A stretch of DNA of 64,000 bases, from NCBI GenBank assembly GCA_024235415.1, contig JACKML010000011.1, positions 1 to 64,000 on the forward strand. Direction: 5' to 3'. Position 1 is the first letter of the stretch. Each line of letters starts with the position of its first letter. Under the pieces are notes generated by a model that was not told the origin of the DNA, did no database searches, and saw only the letters and a program-made list of their open reading frames with translations. Below are positions 6,979 to 14,561 of the stretch, in pieces. The DNA comes from Chromatiaceae bacterium. GTDB lineage: Bacteria; Pseudomonadota; Gammaproteobacteria; Chromatiales; Chromatiaceae. A program made the position numbers and the translations under genes.

Positions 6979-7980
6979 TCAGCCTTTGTTGGCCTTCAGC
7001 GCGGCATCCATCAGATCGGCGCCGATGTCGTCTTCGAACTTCTTCCACACCGGCTTCATGGCCTCGACCCATGCCTGGCGCTGCTCAGGGGTGAGCGTAC
7101 GCACCACGCCGCCGGCGGCGATGATCGACTGCTTGTTGTCTTCGTTGACCTTCGTCGACTCGGCATTGCGCTCCTCGGTCACCTCTTTGAGGATCGTCGC
7201 CAACTGACCGCGTACGTCATCCGGCAGGCCGTCCCAGAACTTGGTGGACGTGACCACGAGATAGTCGAGAATCCCGTGATTGCTCTCGGTGATACCGTCC
7301 TGCACCTCGAAGAACTTTTGACCGTAGATGTTGGACCAGGTGTTTTCCTGGCCGTCGATGACCTTGGTTTGCAGGCCACCATAGACCTCCTTGAACGACA
7401 TCTTCTGCGGTGATGCGCCGAGCTGATCGAATTGGGCAACCAGCACGTCCGAGGCCTGAACGCGGAACTTCAGGCCCTTGGCGTCTTCCGGTTTGATCAG
7501 CGGCTTGTTGGCCGAGATCTGCTTCATGCCGTTGTGCCAGAAGGCCAGCCCTCTGAGGCCGCGTCGTGCCATTGCGTTCTTCAGCTTCTCGCCGTCTTCG
7601 GAGTTCTGGAAACGGTCTACAGCGGCGACATCCTCGAACACGAACGGCAGGTCGAAAATGCGGAATTTCTTGGTGAAGGTCTCGAACTTCGACAGCGACG
7701 GCGCAGCCAGCTGCACGTCGCCGTTGAGCATGGCCTCGAGGACCTTGTCGTCGTCATACAGCGTGGAGTTCGGGAACACCTGCATACAGGCCTTGCCGTT
7801 CATCTCGTCGTTCACCCGCTTGGCCAGCAGGTTCGCGGCAATCCCTTTGGGATGCTTGTCAGCGTTGGTAACGTGGGCAAACTTGATCACGATCTCACCC
7901 GGATCACAGTCCGCCAGAACAGGCGCGGCCGATACGGCCAGGGCGGCGGAAACCGCCAAACCAATCAGGTGCTTACGCAT
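6979..7980 (-). CDS. dctP: TRAP transporter periplasmic substrate-binding protein DctP
   Basis: The frame opens at 7998, but AAGGAG sits at the right distance before the ATG at 7980, and starting there gives a clean signal peptide (MRKHLIGLAVSAALAVSAAPVLA). The product is 333 aa. Mature-protein features of the DctP family include KFAHVTNADKHPKG near the N-terminus, the KPEDAKGLKFRVQ segment whose arginine normally binds the substrate carboxylate, and QENTWSNIYGQKF. The expected ligand is a C4-dicarboxylate such as succinate, malate or fumarate, but other acids are possible. It is the first gene of the dctPQM operon; a long divergent intergenic region precedes it. Confidence 0.93.
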   Translation of the reverse strand: MRKHLIGLAVSAALAVSAAPVLADCDPGEIVIKFAHVTNADKHPKGIAANLLAKRVNDEMNGKACMQVFPNSTLYDDDKVLEAMLNGDVQLAAPSLSKFETFTKKFRIFDLPFVFEDVAAVDRFQNSEDGEKLKNAMARRGLRGLAFWHNGMKQISANKPLIKPEDAKGLKFRVQASDVLVAQFDQLGASPQKMSFKEVYGGLQTKVIDGQENTWSNIYGQKFFEVQDGITESNHGILDYLVVTSTKFWDGLPDDVRGQLATILKEVTEERNAESTKVNEDNKQSIIAAGGVVRTLTPEQRQAWVEAMKPVWKKFEDDIGADLMDAALKANKG

Positions 7981-8299
7981 GGGTCTTTCTCCTTCCATCT
8001 CTGAATGACTGCGGCAATTCCCGCAACGAACGGCATGACGCTAACTGCTGCAACCGCGATGCCAACTTTGAGCAAAGAAACTATCTGTTTGTTTTAAAGC
8101 ATCAAATCGACATTTCGTCCAATCACCGTGAACAGGGAAATCGGCGGAAACCCACCCATTGGGCCCTGACCGCTGTGTGATGTTTCACCCATGTGGCACG
8201 GATGGTGGCAGGCTTTCTTCGACTCCCGCGATTCGCCGGTTGCGGCTGATAAAATAGCCAGGGCCATGGGGCGCTGGATGCCCACCGGATCGGCAGCCG
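7981..8299. other. Divergent intergenic region (dctP / DMT transporter)
   Basis: A 319-bp gap between divergent genes. It contains the dctP Shine-Dalgarno sequence, an AT-rich patch around 8075-8105 that could hold the dctP promoter, and a TAAAAT at 8250-8255 that could be a -10 for the plus-strand transporter gene. No convincing -35 element, small gene or terminator was seen. Confidence 0.5.
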
Positions 8300-9229
8300 G
8301 TGCTGCGCCACTCCACCCGACCGGAACAGCAACGACCCACAACGGCGGTAATCATTTTGCACTGGCTTGCGCTCAGCCTCATCTGCGCCTTCTGCCTCGC
8401 CACCTCGGATGCCGCCGCCAAACACTGGCTGCGCTCGGCGGGCGCCCGCGAGATGGTCGTGGTTCGCCTCGGCCTCAGCGGCCTGTTGCTCGCGCCATGG
8501 GTACTGACGTTCGACCTGCCGCCACTGCCGCTGCCTTTTTGGGGGTGGCTGGCGCTGATCATGCCGCTGGAGATCGCGGCAATGCTGATGTACATGAAGG
8601 CGATCCGCGACTACCCGCTTGCGCTCACGGTCCCCTACCTCGCCTTCACACCGGTGCTGGTGGTCGTTACCGGTTGGCTGGTGCTGGACGAGACGGTCAG
8701 CGGCAACGGCCTGCTGGGGATCCTGCTGGTGGTGGCCGGTTCCTGGCTGCTCAATTTCGAGCACGCGCAGCGCCTGAACCTGCGTACCCTGACCGCGCCG
8801 CTGAAGGCCATCGTCGTCAATCCCGGCTCGCGTCTGATGCTGGCAACAGCGGCGATCTATGCGGTCACTTCGGTAGGCGGCAAGGCGGCCATGCAGTGGA
8901 TGCCGCCAGAGCAATTCGGTGCCTTCTACTTCGTCGTACTCGGAGCCCTGACGCTGCTGTTCGTCGGCATCAGCCATCCGTCGGCGCTGCGCGTCCATCG
9001 ACACGGGATCTGGCCGCTACTGATCGTCGCGGGTTTCATGGCCGTGATGGTCGTCACCCATTTCATGGCGCTGGCGCAGGTCGAGGCGGCCTATATGATC
9101 GCGGTCAAACGCAGCAGCCTGCTGTTCGGCATGCTCTACGGGGCTATGCTTTTCGGCGAGCGGCATCTCGGCCGCCACCTGCTTGCCGGTGGCCTGATGG
9201 TGGCCGGCGTGGCGGCCATAAGCCTGTAA
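8300..9229 (+). CDS. DMT-superfamily (EamA) transporter
   Basis: A 309-aa protein starting with GTG at 8300. It has ten hydrophobic segments arranged as two EamA repeats (about residues 20-145 and 165-305). Typical motifs include YPLALTVPYLAFTPVLV at the end of the first repeat and a similar VEAAYMIAVKRSSLLFG in the second. These inner-membrane permeases usually export small metabolites or amino acids; the substrate here cannot be told. The following cupin gene starts 22 bp downstream and may be co-transcribed. A longer overlapping frame on the same strand (8191-9306) has no family features and is a shadow. The GTG start is the only upstream candidate before the first membrane helix, so it is uncertain. 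Confidence 0.85.
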   Translation: MLRHSTRPEQQRPTTAVIILHWLALSLICAFCLATSDAAAKHWLRSAGAREMVVVRLGLSGLLLAPWVLTFDLPPLPLPFWGWLALIMPLEIAAMLMYMKAIRDYPLALTVPYLAFTPVLVVVTGWLVLDETVSGNGLLGILLVVAGSWLLNFEHAQRLNLRTLTAPLKAIVVNPGSRLMLATAAIYAVTSVGGKAAMQWMPPEQFGAFYFVVLGALTLLFVGISHPSALRVHRHGIWPLLIVAGFMAVMVVTHFMALAQVEAAYMIAVKRSSLLFGMLYGAMLFGERHLGRHLLAGGLMVAGVAAISL

Positions 9230-9251
9230 ATCATCGACGCCCGGAGTCTCC

Positions 9252-9608
9252 ATGCTTACCCGGTACCGCAACCAGCCGCCGTTCGAGACCAAGGACGGAT
9301 CGGTGATCCGCGAACTGATGCACCCCGCGGTGCACGGCAACCGCCATCAGAGTCTGGCCGAGGCGCGTGTCGCACCCGGCGCATCGACCGCGTTGCATTG
9401 GCACCTGCGCAGCGAAGAGCTGTATCACGTCACTGCCGGCAGCGGCCTGATGACCCTGGGTGAAGAACGCTTCGAGATCCTGCCTGGCGACACTATTGCG
9501 ATTGCGCCCCGAACCGCGCACTGCGTGGAAAACATCGGTAGCGAGGATCTGGTGATCCTCTGCTGCTGCAGCCCACCCTACGCACACGACGATACCGAGT
9601 TACTCTGA
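9252..9608 (+). CDS. Small cupin-domain protein
   Basis: A 118-aa single-domain cupin. The two conserved motifs are visible: ALHWHLRSEELYHVTAGSG (motif 1, with HxH then E at the usual spacing) and PGDTIAIAPRTAHCVEN (motif 2, with the final metal-binding His). Together these give the three-His/one-Glu metal site of the beta-barrel. The CCCC-like run ILCCCSPPY near the C-terminus is unusual but occurs in related small cupins. It follows the DMT transporter by 22 bp. The function may be isomerase, dioxygenase or small-molecule binding; none can be assigned. Confidence 0.85.
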   Translation: MLTRYRNQPPFETKDGSVIRELMHPAVHGNRHQSLAEARVAPGASTALHWHLRSEELYHVTAGSGLMTLGEERFEILPGDTIAIAPRTAHCVENIGSEDLVILCCCSPPYAHDDTELL

Positions 9609-9617
9609 TCGCGCAGC

Positions 9618-10856
9618 TCACCCCGGCGTGTCGCTGACCCTGTATCCCGCACGCGTGATCACCGACCGCAGCAGCTCGGGGTGCAGCTGAACACCTTTGA
9701 TGCGAACGATCCCGCTGCCCAGATCGGCGCTGACGTGCTCCACATCTGCGACCGATTGCAGCGCATTCGTCACATTGGCCACGCAATGTTGGCAGGTCAT
9801 GCCCTCGACGCTGAAAGTCACGTCGCCAGCGTCTACTGCGGCACCGGGTCGCGGCCCCAGGTAGCGCTGCCAGATGCGGCGCAGCAGCAGAAAGGTCATC
9901 AGGCAGACGAGTACGACGGCCGCGGCGATCTCCCACCAGGCAGCCGAGACGTGGCGGTGCGCCTGCACATCGGCAGTCACGTTTCCAAGCACGAATTCGA
10001 AGCCCATACCAAGGCCGATACTGGCCACGATCACCGTCCCGAGGTAAAGCCCGAGTACACGCCCACCCAGGGCACGATAGACGGCGCCCATGGTCGCGAT
10101 ATTGGTCGCCGGCCCGGCCATCAGAAACACCAGCGCCGAACCGGCCGGCATCCCGGCGGCGATCAGCGAAGCGGCGATCGGCACCGAACTGGTGGTACAG
10201 ACGTACATCGGCAAGGCGATCACCAGTACCAGGAGCATGCCGGGCAGACCCTGCGACCAGCTCACCTGTTGGAAATAATCCGGCGGCACCACCGTGGTGA
10301 TGGCGGCAGCAAGCAGGATTCCGGCGATCAGCCACAGATCGATCGCCGCCAGGATGTCGAACAGGGCATAGCGCCACACGGCCGTCAGCCGGTTGCCGGC
10401 GGTACGCCAGTGCTCACCCTGTTCGTCGTCGGCAACCGCTGGTGCCTCTTCATCGGTGAGCCGACTGACCAGCCAGCCGCCGGCCACACCGGTGGCGAAC
10501 GCCGCCGCCACCTTGAACAGCGCAAACGGCCAACCGAGAAAGGCCGCGCTGACCAGGACCGAGTCGACCCCGGTCTGCGGCGTGCTGATCAGAAACGATG
10601 TCGTAGCACCCTTTGACGCGCCCTGGTTGCGCAGACCGATCGCGGTCGGCACCACGCCGCATGAGCACAGCGGCATCGGCACGCCGATCAGGGCCGCGCG
10701 CACTGCGCTGCCCAGCGTCGGCTGGCTGAGATGGGCGCGTACCAGGCCCTCGGGGAAATACACCCGCAACACGCCGGCCAGCAGCAGCCCGAGAATCAGG
10801 GCCGGCGACAGATCCAGCATCACGGTCCACAGTTCTGTCAGGTATCCGTCAAACAC
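9618..10856 (-). CDS. SO_0444-type Cu/Zn efflux permease with C-terminal HMA domain
   Basis: A 412-aa protein. Residues about 1-320 are a permease of the DUF318/ArsP-like family with eight or so membrane segments and the conserved CSCGVVP motif in PMPLCSCGVVPTAIGLR. After a short linker, residues about 345-410 form a heavy-metal-associated domain with GMTCQHC, whose two cysteines bind soft metals. This combination matches the SO_0444 family proposed to export Cu/Zn. It is convergent with the cupin gene (9-bp gap) and divergent from the DUF2892 gene, with which it shares a 284-bp regulatory region. The domain calls are clear; the transported metal is inferred. Confidence 0.88.
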   Translation of the reverse strand: MFDGYLTELWTVMLDLSPALILGLLLAGVLRVYFPEGLVRAHLSQPTLGSAVRAALIGVPMPLCSCGVVPTAIGLRNQGASKGATTSFLISTPQTGVDSVLVSAAFLGWPFALFKVAAAFATGVAGGWLVSRLTDEEAPAVADDEQGEHWRTAGNRLTAVWRYALFDILAAIDLWLIAGILLAAAITTVVPPDYFQQVSWSQGLPGMLLVLVIALPMYVCTTSSVPIAASLIAAGMPAGSALVFLMAGPATNIATMGAVYRALGGRVLGLYLGTVIVASIGLGMGFEFVLGNVTADVQAHRHVSAAWWEIAAAVVLVCLMTFLLLRRIWQRYLGPRPGAAVDAGDVTFSVEGMTCQHCVANVTNALQSVADVEHVSADLGSGIVRIKGVQLHPELLRSVITRAGYRVSDTPG

Positions 10857-11047
10857 CCCGTCACCCCCTCATCGAACGTGACCACCGGGTCGCCTCCCGA
10901 CACACCGCCATGCCGGCGCGCGGCGACTGTATTTGTGACGTAAGTGTATACCTTGAGGATCGACACAGCGGCCACACACGCCACCCGCGGCAGTTTCGAC
11001 TGCAGCGGCAGAACCGCTGGTCCTTTCGCCTAAGCGACTGTCTACAC

Positions 11048-11077
11048 TTGACTTTATATATTAGTTAACGCTAATAT
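11048..11077 (+). promoter_or_regulatory. Sigma70-type promoter of the DUF2892 gene
   Basis: TTGACT at 11048-11053 and TAATAT at 11072-11077 with an 18-bp spacer, 64 bp before the DUF2892 ATG. The -10 element is part of the palindrome described in the next entry. Confidence 0.65.
11058..11077. promoter_or_regulatory. Palindromic operator ATATTAG-N6-CTAATAT
   Basis: Perfect 7-bp inverted repeat with a 6-bp centre (TTAACG). It overlaps the spacer and -10 of the promoter, so a bound protein would block RNA polymerase. The same ATTAG-N6-CTAAT core occurs at 14268-14287 upstream of a small membrane-protein gene. AT-rich dyads of this size are typical of ArsR-family repressors, including sulfide-responsive ones that control DUF2892-containing genes; that link is inference. 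Confidence 0.6.
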
Positions 11078-11140
11078 CCACGGCGTTTCACACCGCGAGC
11101 CGTAACAGCGGTTCCGTCCAACCTTTTTTGGAGTGACCCT

Positions 11141-11356
11141 ATGTCCATTGAGCGCATCGTTATGGCGTTTGCCGGCATCATGATCATGTTGACCGTGGCC
11201 CTCGGCATGCAAGGCAGCCCGATCTTCCATCACACCTACTGGCTGTATTTCACCGCCTTCATCGGTCTGAACCTGTTCCAGTCCGCATTTACCGGATTCT
11301 GCCCTTTGGCGACGATCCTGAAGAAAATGGGCAAGAAGCCCGGCGTCGCTTTCTGA
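11141..11356 (+). CDS. DUF2892 (YgaP-type transmembrane) protein
   Basis: A 71-aa protein made of two membrane helices (about residues 4-24 and 30-50) followed by GFCPLATILKKMG. This is the conserved FCPL cysteine motif of the DUF2892 family, the transmembrane domain also found fused to the rhodanese in YgaP. Such proteins are usually linked to sulfur or redox metabolism, though their activity is unknown. The gene has its own sigma70 promoter with an overlapping palindrome and ends in a strong terminator, so it is a monocistronic, regulated unit. The start is preceded by TTGGAG at a normal distance. Confidence 0.88.
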   Translation: MSIERIVMAFAGIMIMLTVALGMQGSPIFHHTYWLYFTAFIGLNLFQSAFTGFCPLATILKKMGKKPGVAF

Positions 11357-11375
11357 GGCGGGATCACCGCTCTGG

Positions 11376-11406
11376 AAAAAAGCCGGCCACTGCGCCGGCT
11401 TTTTTC
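11376..11406 (+). terminator. Intrinsic terminator after the DUF2892 gene
   Basis: AAAAA followed by AGCCGGC (11381-11387), a 6-base loop, GCCGGCT (11394-11400) and TTTTTC. A-tract on one side and T-tract on the other make it able to act in both directions; it lies 20 bp after the stop codon. Confidence 0.85.
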
Positions 11407-11412
11407 TTGATG

Positions 11413-11475
11413 ATCGCCGAGAGGGCTCGGCTCCTACAACGTGACACACCCGTAGGACGCCAGCCCCTGGCCGAT
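11413..11475. repeat. REP pair (subtype 1 inverted, subtype 2 direct)
   Basis: Subtype 1 REP in minus orientation at 11413-11437 (reads GTAGGAGCCGAG...TCTCGGCGAT on the minus strand). A diverged subtype 2 REP in plus orientation follows at 11452-11475 (GTAGGACGCCAG...CTGGCCGAT). Both heads point to the centre of the pair, as in a BIME. It lies between the DUF2892 terminator and the 3' end of rimO. Confidence 0.75.
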
Positions 11476-11479
11476 TGGA

Positions 11480-12799
11480 TCACAGCGGCTCGGCAAACAG
11501 GTCGTGCTCGTCGTAACCGGTCACCTGTACCTCGATGAAATCACCGGCACCGACGTCCTCCCAGTCGCCATCGATGATCACGAGGCCGTCCACCTCTGGT
11601 GCATCACCAGGGCCGCGGGCGACGATCCGGCCTTCCTGCACCTCGTCTATCAGCACCGTCATCGCGCGCCCGACCTGCAGGGCCAGCTTGTCGCGACTGA
11701 TCTCGGCCTGGATCTCCATGAATCGCTGCAGGCGGTCCTGCTTGACCTCTTCAGGTACCGGGTCTGGCAGTGCATTGGCGGCAGCCCCTTCGACCGGCGA
11801 ATAGGCAAAGCAACCGACACGGTCGAGCTGCGCCTCCTGTATGAATTCAAGCAACTGGTCGAAGTCCTGCTCGGTCTCGCCCGGAAAGCCGACGATGAAG
11901 GTCGAGCGCAGCACCAGGTCGGGACAGCTCTCCCGCCAGCGCGCGATTCGCGACAAGACCTTTTCGGTCGCGGCCGGCCGCTTCATCGCGCGCAGGATAC
12001 GTTCGCTGCCGTGCTGCAAAGGCATGTCGAGATACGGCAGGATCAGGCCTTCGGCCATCAGCGGCAGCAACTCGTCGACATGCGGGTACGGGTAGACATA
12101 GTGCAGTCGCGTCCAGGCCGGCAGTTGCCCGAGTTCACGTGCCAGCGTGGTCAGCCTGGTGGCCAGCGGCCGACCCTGCCAGAAATCGGTGCGGTACCTG
12201 ATATCGACACCGTAGGCACTGGTGTCCTGCGACACCACCAGTAATTCGCGCACACCCGCGTCGACCAGGCGCTGTGCCTCCGCCAGCACCTCGCCGACCG
12301 GGCGGCTGACCAGGTCGCCGCGCATGCTCGGGATGATGCAAAAGCTGCAGCGGTGATTGCAGCCCTCGGAGATCTTCAGGTAGGCATAGTGGCGCGGTGT
12401 CAGCTTGATGCCCTGTGGCGGGATCAGGCTGGTGAAAGGATCATGCGGGGCCGGCAGATGCGCATGCACCGCCTGCATCACCGCCTCGTAATCGTGCGGC
12501 CCGGTCACCGCCAGTACGTCTGGATGGGCGGCCCGGATCTCGTCTGCTCGCACGCCGAGACAGCCGGTAACGATCACACGCCCGTTGCCGTGCAGGGCCT
12601 CGCCGATGGCGTCCAGCGATTCGGCCACCGCGGCATCGATGAAGCCGCAGGTATTGACGACCACCAGGTCGGCACCTTCGTAGCTCGATGAAAGGCCGTA
12701 GCCCTCGGCACGCAGCTGGGTGAGGATGCGTTCGGAGTCGACCAGGTTCTTCGGGCAGCCCAGGCTGACGAAACCGATCGTGGGTTCAGTGCTTGCCAT
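11480..12799 (-). CDS. rimO: Ribosomal protein S12 methylthiotransferase RimO
   Basis: A 439-aa radical-SAM enzyme that methylthiolates an aspartate of ribosomal protein S12. The N-terminal MTTase domain carries the three cysteines of its first cluster (Cys15 in VSLGCPKNLVDSE, Cys51 in VNTCGFI, Cys80 in VTGCLG). The radical SAM motif follows with Cys147, Cys151 and Cys154 (EGCNHRCSFCIIPSMRG). The C-terminal TRAM domain covers roughly residues 375-437 (VLIDEVQEG, FIEVQVTGYDEHDL). Sequence and length match RimO rather than MiaB. It lies 7 bp after cnoX and is presumably the last gene of that operon. Confidence 0.96.
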   Translation of the reverse strand: MASTEPTIGFVSLGCPKNLVDSERILTQLRAEGYGLSSSYEGADLVVVNTCGFIDAAVAESLDAIGEALHGNGRVIVTGCLGVRADEIRAAHPDVLAVTGPHDYEAVMQAVHAHLPAPHDPFTSLIPPQGIKLTPRHYAYLKISEGCNHRCSFCIIPSMRGDLVSRPVGEVLAEAQRLVDAGVRELLVVSQDTSAYGVDIRYRTDFWQGRPLATRLTTLARELGQLPAWTRLHYVYPYPHVDELLPLMAEGLILPYLDMPLQHGSERILRAMKRPAATEKVLSRIARWRESCPDLVLRSTFIVGFPGETEQDFDQLLEFIQEAQLDRVGCFAYSPVEGAAANALPDPVPEEVKQDRLQRFMEIQAEISRDKLALQVGRAMTVLIDEVQEGRIVARGPGDAPEVDGLVIIDGDWEDVGAGDFIEVQVTGYDEHDLFAEPL

Positions 12800-12806
12800 T
12801 TGTCCT

Positions 12807-13670
12807 CTAATGGATGAGGCGCGCCAGGTCGCCGCGGTATTTCTTTACCAGTGCGTGGTCGCCGCCAAGGGTGTCGAAGATCGCGAGCAGACCACGCCTG
12901 GCCGCACCGTCGTTGTAATCACGCCGGTTGCGCAGGATGACGATAAGCGCCTGCAGCGCGGCCTCGTACTCGTCGCGCACCAGGTGCAGCGCGGCTGCCT
13001 GAAAATGCGCATCGAGGTCCGGCGGCGTCTGCGCCAGCCGGTCCCTCAGTGCCTGTTCGTCTTCGACCGCACGTGCCGTGGTGATGAAATCCAGGTGCGC
13101 GCGCAAGGTCGCCAGCTCGGTGGTATCGCGCGCCTCCGCCGGCATCGCGACCAGCACCTCGCGCGCCTCGTCGTAGCGGTGCAGACGCATCAGCAGCTTG
13201 GCCAGCATCGCTGGGACCTCCAGGTTTTCCGGATCGGCCACCGCACCTTCCGCGAGGACCTGGATCGCCTTGTCATACTCGCGCTGGTCCCACGCCTTGG
13301 CCGCCGCCAGGCGCACCTTGTCACCGAGCGGCACCAGATACCTGTCGATGATGGTCCGGTAGTCCGCCTCGGGCTGCATGCCGTGGAACTCCTCCACCAC
13401 CTTTGCATTACGGAACACCTTGAACGACGGCAGGCTCTTGACCCCGAAACGGCCGGCGATGCCCTTCTGCTCGTCGGTATTGACGGTGACCAACAGAAAA
13501 CGGCCGTTGTATTGGGTCGCCAATGACTTCAGCAGCCTCTGCTGGCGCAGTGACGGCCCCGCCCAGGGTGCCCAGAAGTCAACCAGGACCAGCCCCTTGC
13601 GTGAGTTCTCCAGCACCAGGCTGTCGAAATTGAACTCTGTGCCCTCGAGCACGTAGGCCGGGGCGTTCAT
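12807..13670 (-). CDS. cnoX: CnoX/YbbN-type co-chaperone lacking active-site cysteines
   Basis: A 287-aa protein with an N-terminal thioredoxin fold (about residues 10-115) and a C-terminal TPR-like helical region (about 120-285), the layout of CnoX (YbbN). CnoX holds unfolded proteins for DnaK and GroEL under stress. Where thioredoxin has WCGPC, this protein has WAGPS (Trp36-Ala37-Gly38-Pro39-Ser40), so it has neither redox cysteine and cannot act as an oxidoreductase. The cis-proline segment SLPSFKVF is present. It overlaps the upstream 108-aa gene by 4 bp and precedes rimO by 7 bp, so the three form an operon. Confidence 0.88.
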   Translation of the reverse strand: MNAPAYVLEGTEFNFDSLVLENSRKGLVLVDFWAPWAGPSLRQQRLLKSLATQYNGRFLLVTVNTDEQKGIAGRFGVKSLPSFKVFRNAKVVEEFHGMQPEADYRTIIDRYLVPLGDKVRLAAAKAWDQREYDKAIQVLAEGAVADPENLEVPAMLAKLLMRLHRYDEAREVLVAMPAEARDTTELATLRAHLDFITTARAVEDEQALRDRLAQTPPDLDAHFQAAALHLVRDEYEAALQALIVILRNRRDYNDGAARRGLLAIFDTLGGDHALVKKYRGDLARLIH

Positions 13671-13993
13671 CCGTGCAACAGGTCCACGAGGTTGACACCC
13701 GGGGTGCGCTGCACCTCGATCACGAGGGTCTCACCGAGAGCGATGTCGCCGGTCGCAATGTGCGGCTGCAACTGCTCGCAGATCTGCTGCACCAGCAGAA
13801 TCCCCTGTGCGTTGCGCCCATCGATATCACCCTTGAGGGCACGCCCCAGCTCGGCGATATAGGCACGGAACTGCGCGTCCTGCGCGCTCAGGTCAGCGGC
13901 CTTGAACGCCTCGGTGAAATCGATGTGCAGCTCGTAGTTGCCTTCTGGTGAAGGTTCGACCACACCCACCTTCAGTGGGCCTTTGATATCCAT
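13667..13993 (-). CDS. Hypothetical 108-aa protein upstream of cnoX
   Basis: A 108-residue acidic protein without signal peptide or membrane segment. The pattern (strand-rich start MDIKGPLKVGVVEPSPEGNYELHI, then helices around residues 28-85 and a strand near TLVIEVQRTPGVNLVDLL) suggests a small alpha/beta domain. I do not recognise the family. Its stop overlaps the cnoX start as ATGA, indicating translational coupling and perhaps a role with CnoX. The ATG at 13993 has a purine-rich stretch upstream. Confidence 0.7.
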   Translation of the reverse strand: MDIKGPLKVGVVEPSPEGNYELHIDFTEAFKAADLSAQDAQFRAYIAELGRALKGDIDGRNAQGILLVQQICEQLQPHIATGDIALGETLVIEVQRTPGVNLVDLLHG

Positions 13994-14347
13994 GCACGTC
14001 TCCGTTTCTGCAGCGGAAAGGGCGTCAAGAATACGGCAAGTCGGGGATAAAATAACCCTGAACCGAGACCTGGCAAAGCCGCCTGCCCACCCTGGAGCGA
14101 GCCCCCTGGCGGCCTGTCCGCTGGCCAGTTATTGACCAACAAAAACAGTCAATTTTGTTTCCAATACAAACACTTAATTTAGGTTAGGCAATTCCCCTGA
14201 AAACCGCGTGTAACAACCTTGTCACAGCGTCAAAGGCGTGCCAGTATCGTACAACTCCACGGGCAGCAAATTAGTATTTTCTAATTTAAAAACCGAGGGT
14301 TGCAGGACTGACTACAAGGCTAAAAGGTCGATCTGGAGGTGTAGAGA
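13994..14347. other. Intergenic region with AT-rich regulatory DNA
   Basis: A 354-bp gap. The right two thirds (about 14130-14330) are far more AT-rich than the surroundings. It holds a dyad ATTGAC-N11-GTCAAT (14131-14153), the palindrome at 14268-14287, and the GGAGG ribosome binding site at 14335-14339 of the small gene that follows. No other gene was seen. Confidence 0.6.
14268..14287. promoter_or_regulatory. Palindromic operator AAATTAG-N6-CTAATTT
   Basis: Perfect 7-bp inverted repeat with 6-bp centre (TATTTT), the same ATTAG-N6-CTAAT core and spacing as at 11058-11077. Its centre is about 70 bp upstream of the start of the 46-aa membrane protein, almost the same distance as the first copy is from the DUF2892 gene (about 73 bp). 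This suggests one regulator for both genes. Confidence 0.6.
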
Positions 14348-14488
14348 GTGAAGTCTTTTGTGTGTTGTGCATTCGGTAAGGTCTGCAGCGATATCCCCGG
14401 CGTCTGCATCGTTCTGCAGATGATCCTGGTGGTCGCACTCTCTGGTGTGCTCGGCTATGTGTTCGTAACCCAGGAACTCTTGAAGTAA
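14348..14488 (+). CDS. 46-aa cysteine-containing single-pass membrane protein (GTG start)
   Basis: A short frame starting at GTG 14348 with GGAGG at 14335-14339, eight bases before the start, and TAA at 14486-14488. The product has four cysteines in the N-terminal half (positions 6, 7, 13 and 20) and one hydrophobic helix at about residues 19-40 (VCIVLQMILVVALSGVLGYV). A short tail TQELLK follows. The strong ribosome binding site, membrane helix and upstream palindrome make it a credible gene that length cut-offs would miss. I do not know a family. The shared palindrome with the DUF2892 gene suggests a redox- or sulfur-related role, which is inference. Confidence 0.65.
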   Translation: MKSFVCCAFGKVCSDIPGVCIVLQMILVVALSGVLGYVFVTQELLK

Positions 14489-14523
14489 TCCCCGTCTGGC
14501 CTCTTCGGGCACCCCGGAGTGGC

Positions 14524-14552
14524 TTGACCCTTGCCTTCCCCCCGCGTAGATT
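14524..14552 (+). promoter_or_regulatory. Sigma70-type promoter of the cobalamin riboswitch/btuB unit
   Basis: TTGACC at 14524-14529 and TAGATT at 14547-14552 with a 17-bp spacer. Transcription would start near 14559, just before the first conserved riboswitch element. Confidence 0.6.
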
Positions 14553-14561
14553 CCGCGCCTC

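Noticed and set aside
8191..9306. 371-codon plus-strand frame overlapping the DMT transporter
   Set aside because: Basic, Arg/Pro/Gly-rich reading without membrane helices; the overlapping frame 8300-9229 has ten membrane segments.
14131..14153. ATTGAC-N11-GTCAAT dyad as an FNR or CRP site
   Set aside because: Spacing does not match FNR (TTGAT-N4-ATCAA) or CRP; kept only as a note in the intergenic region.
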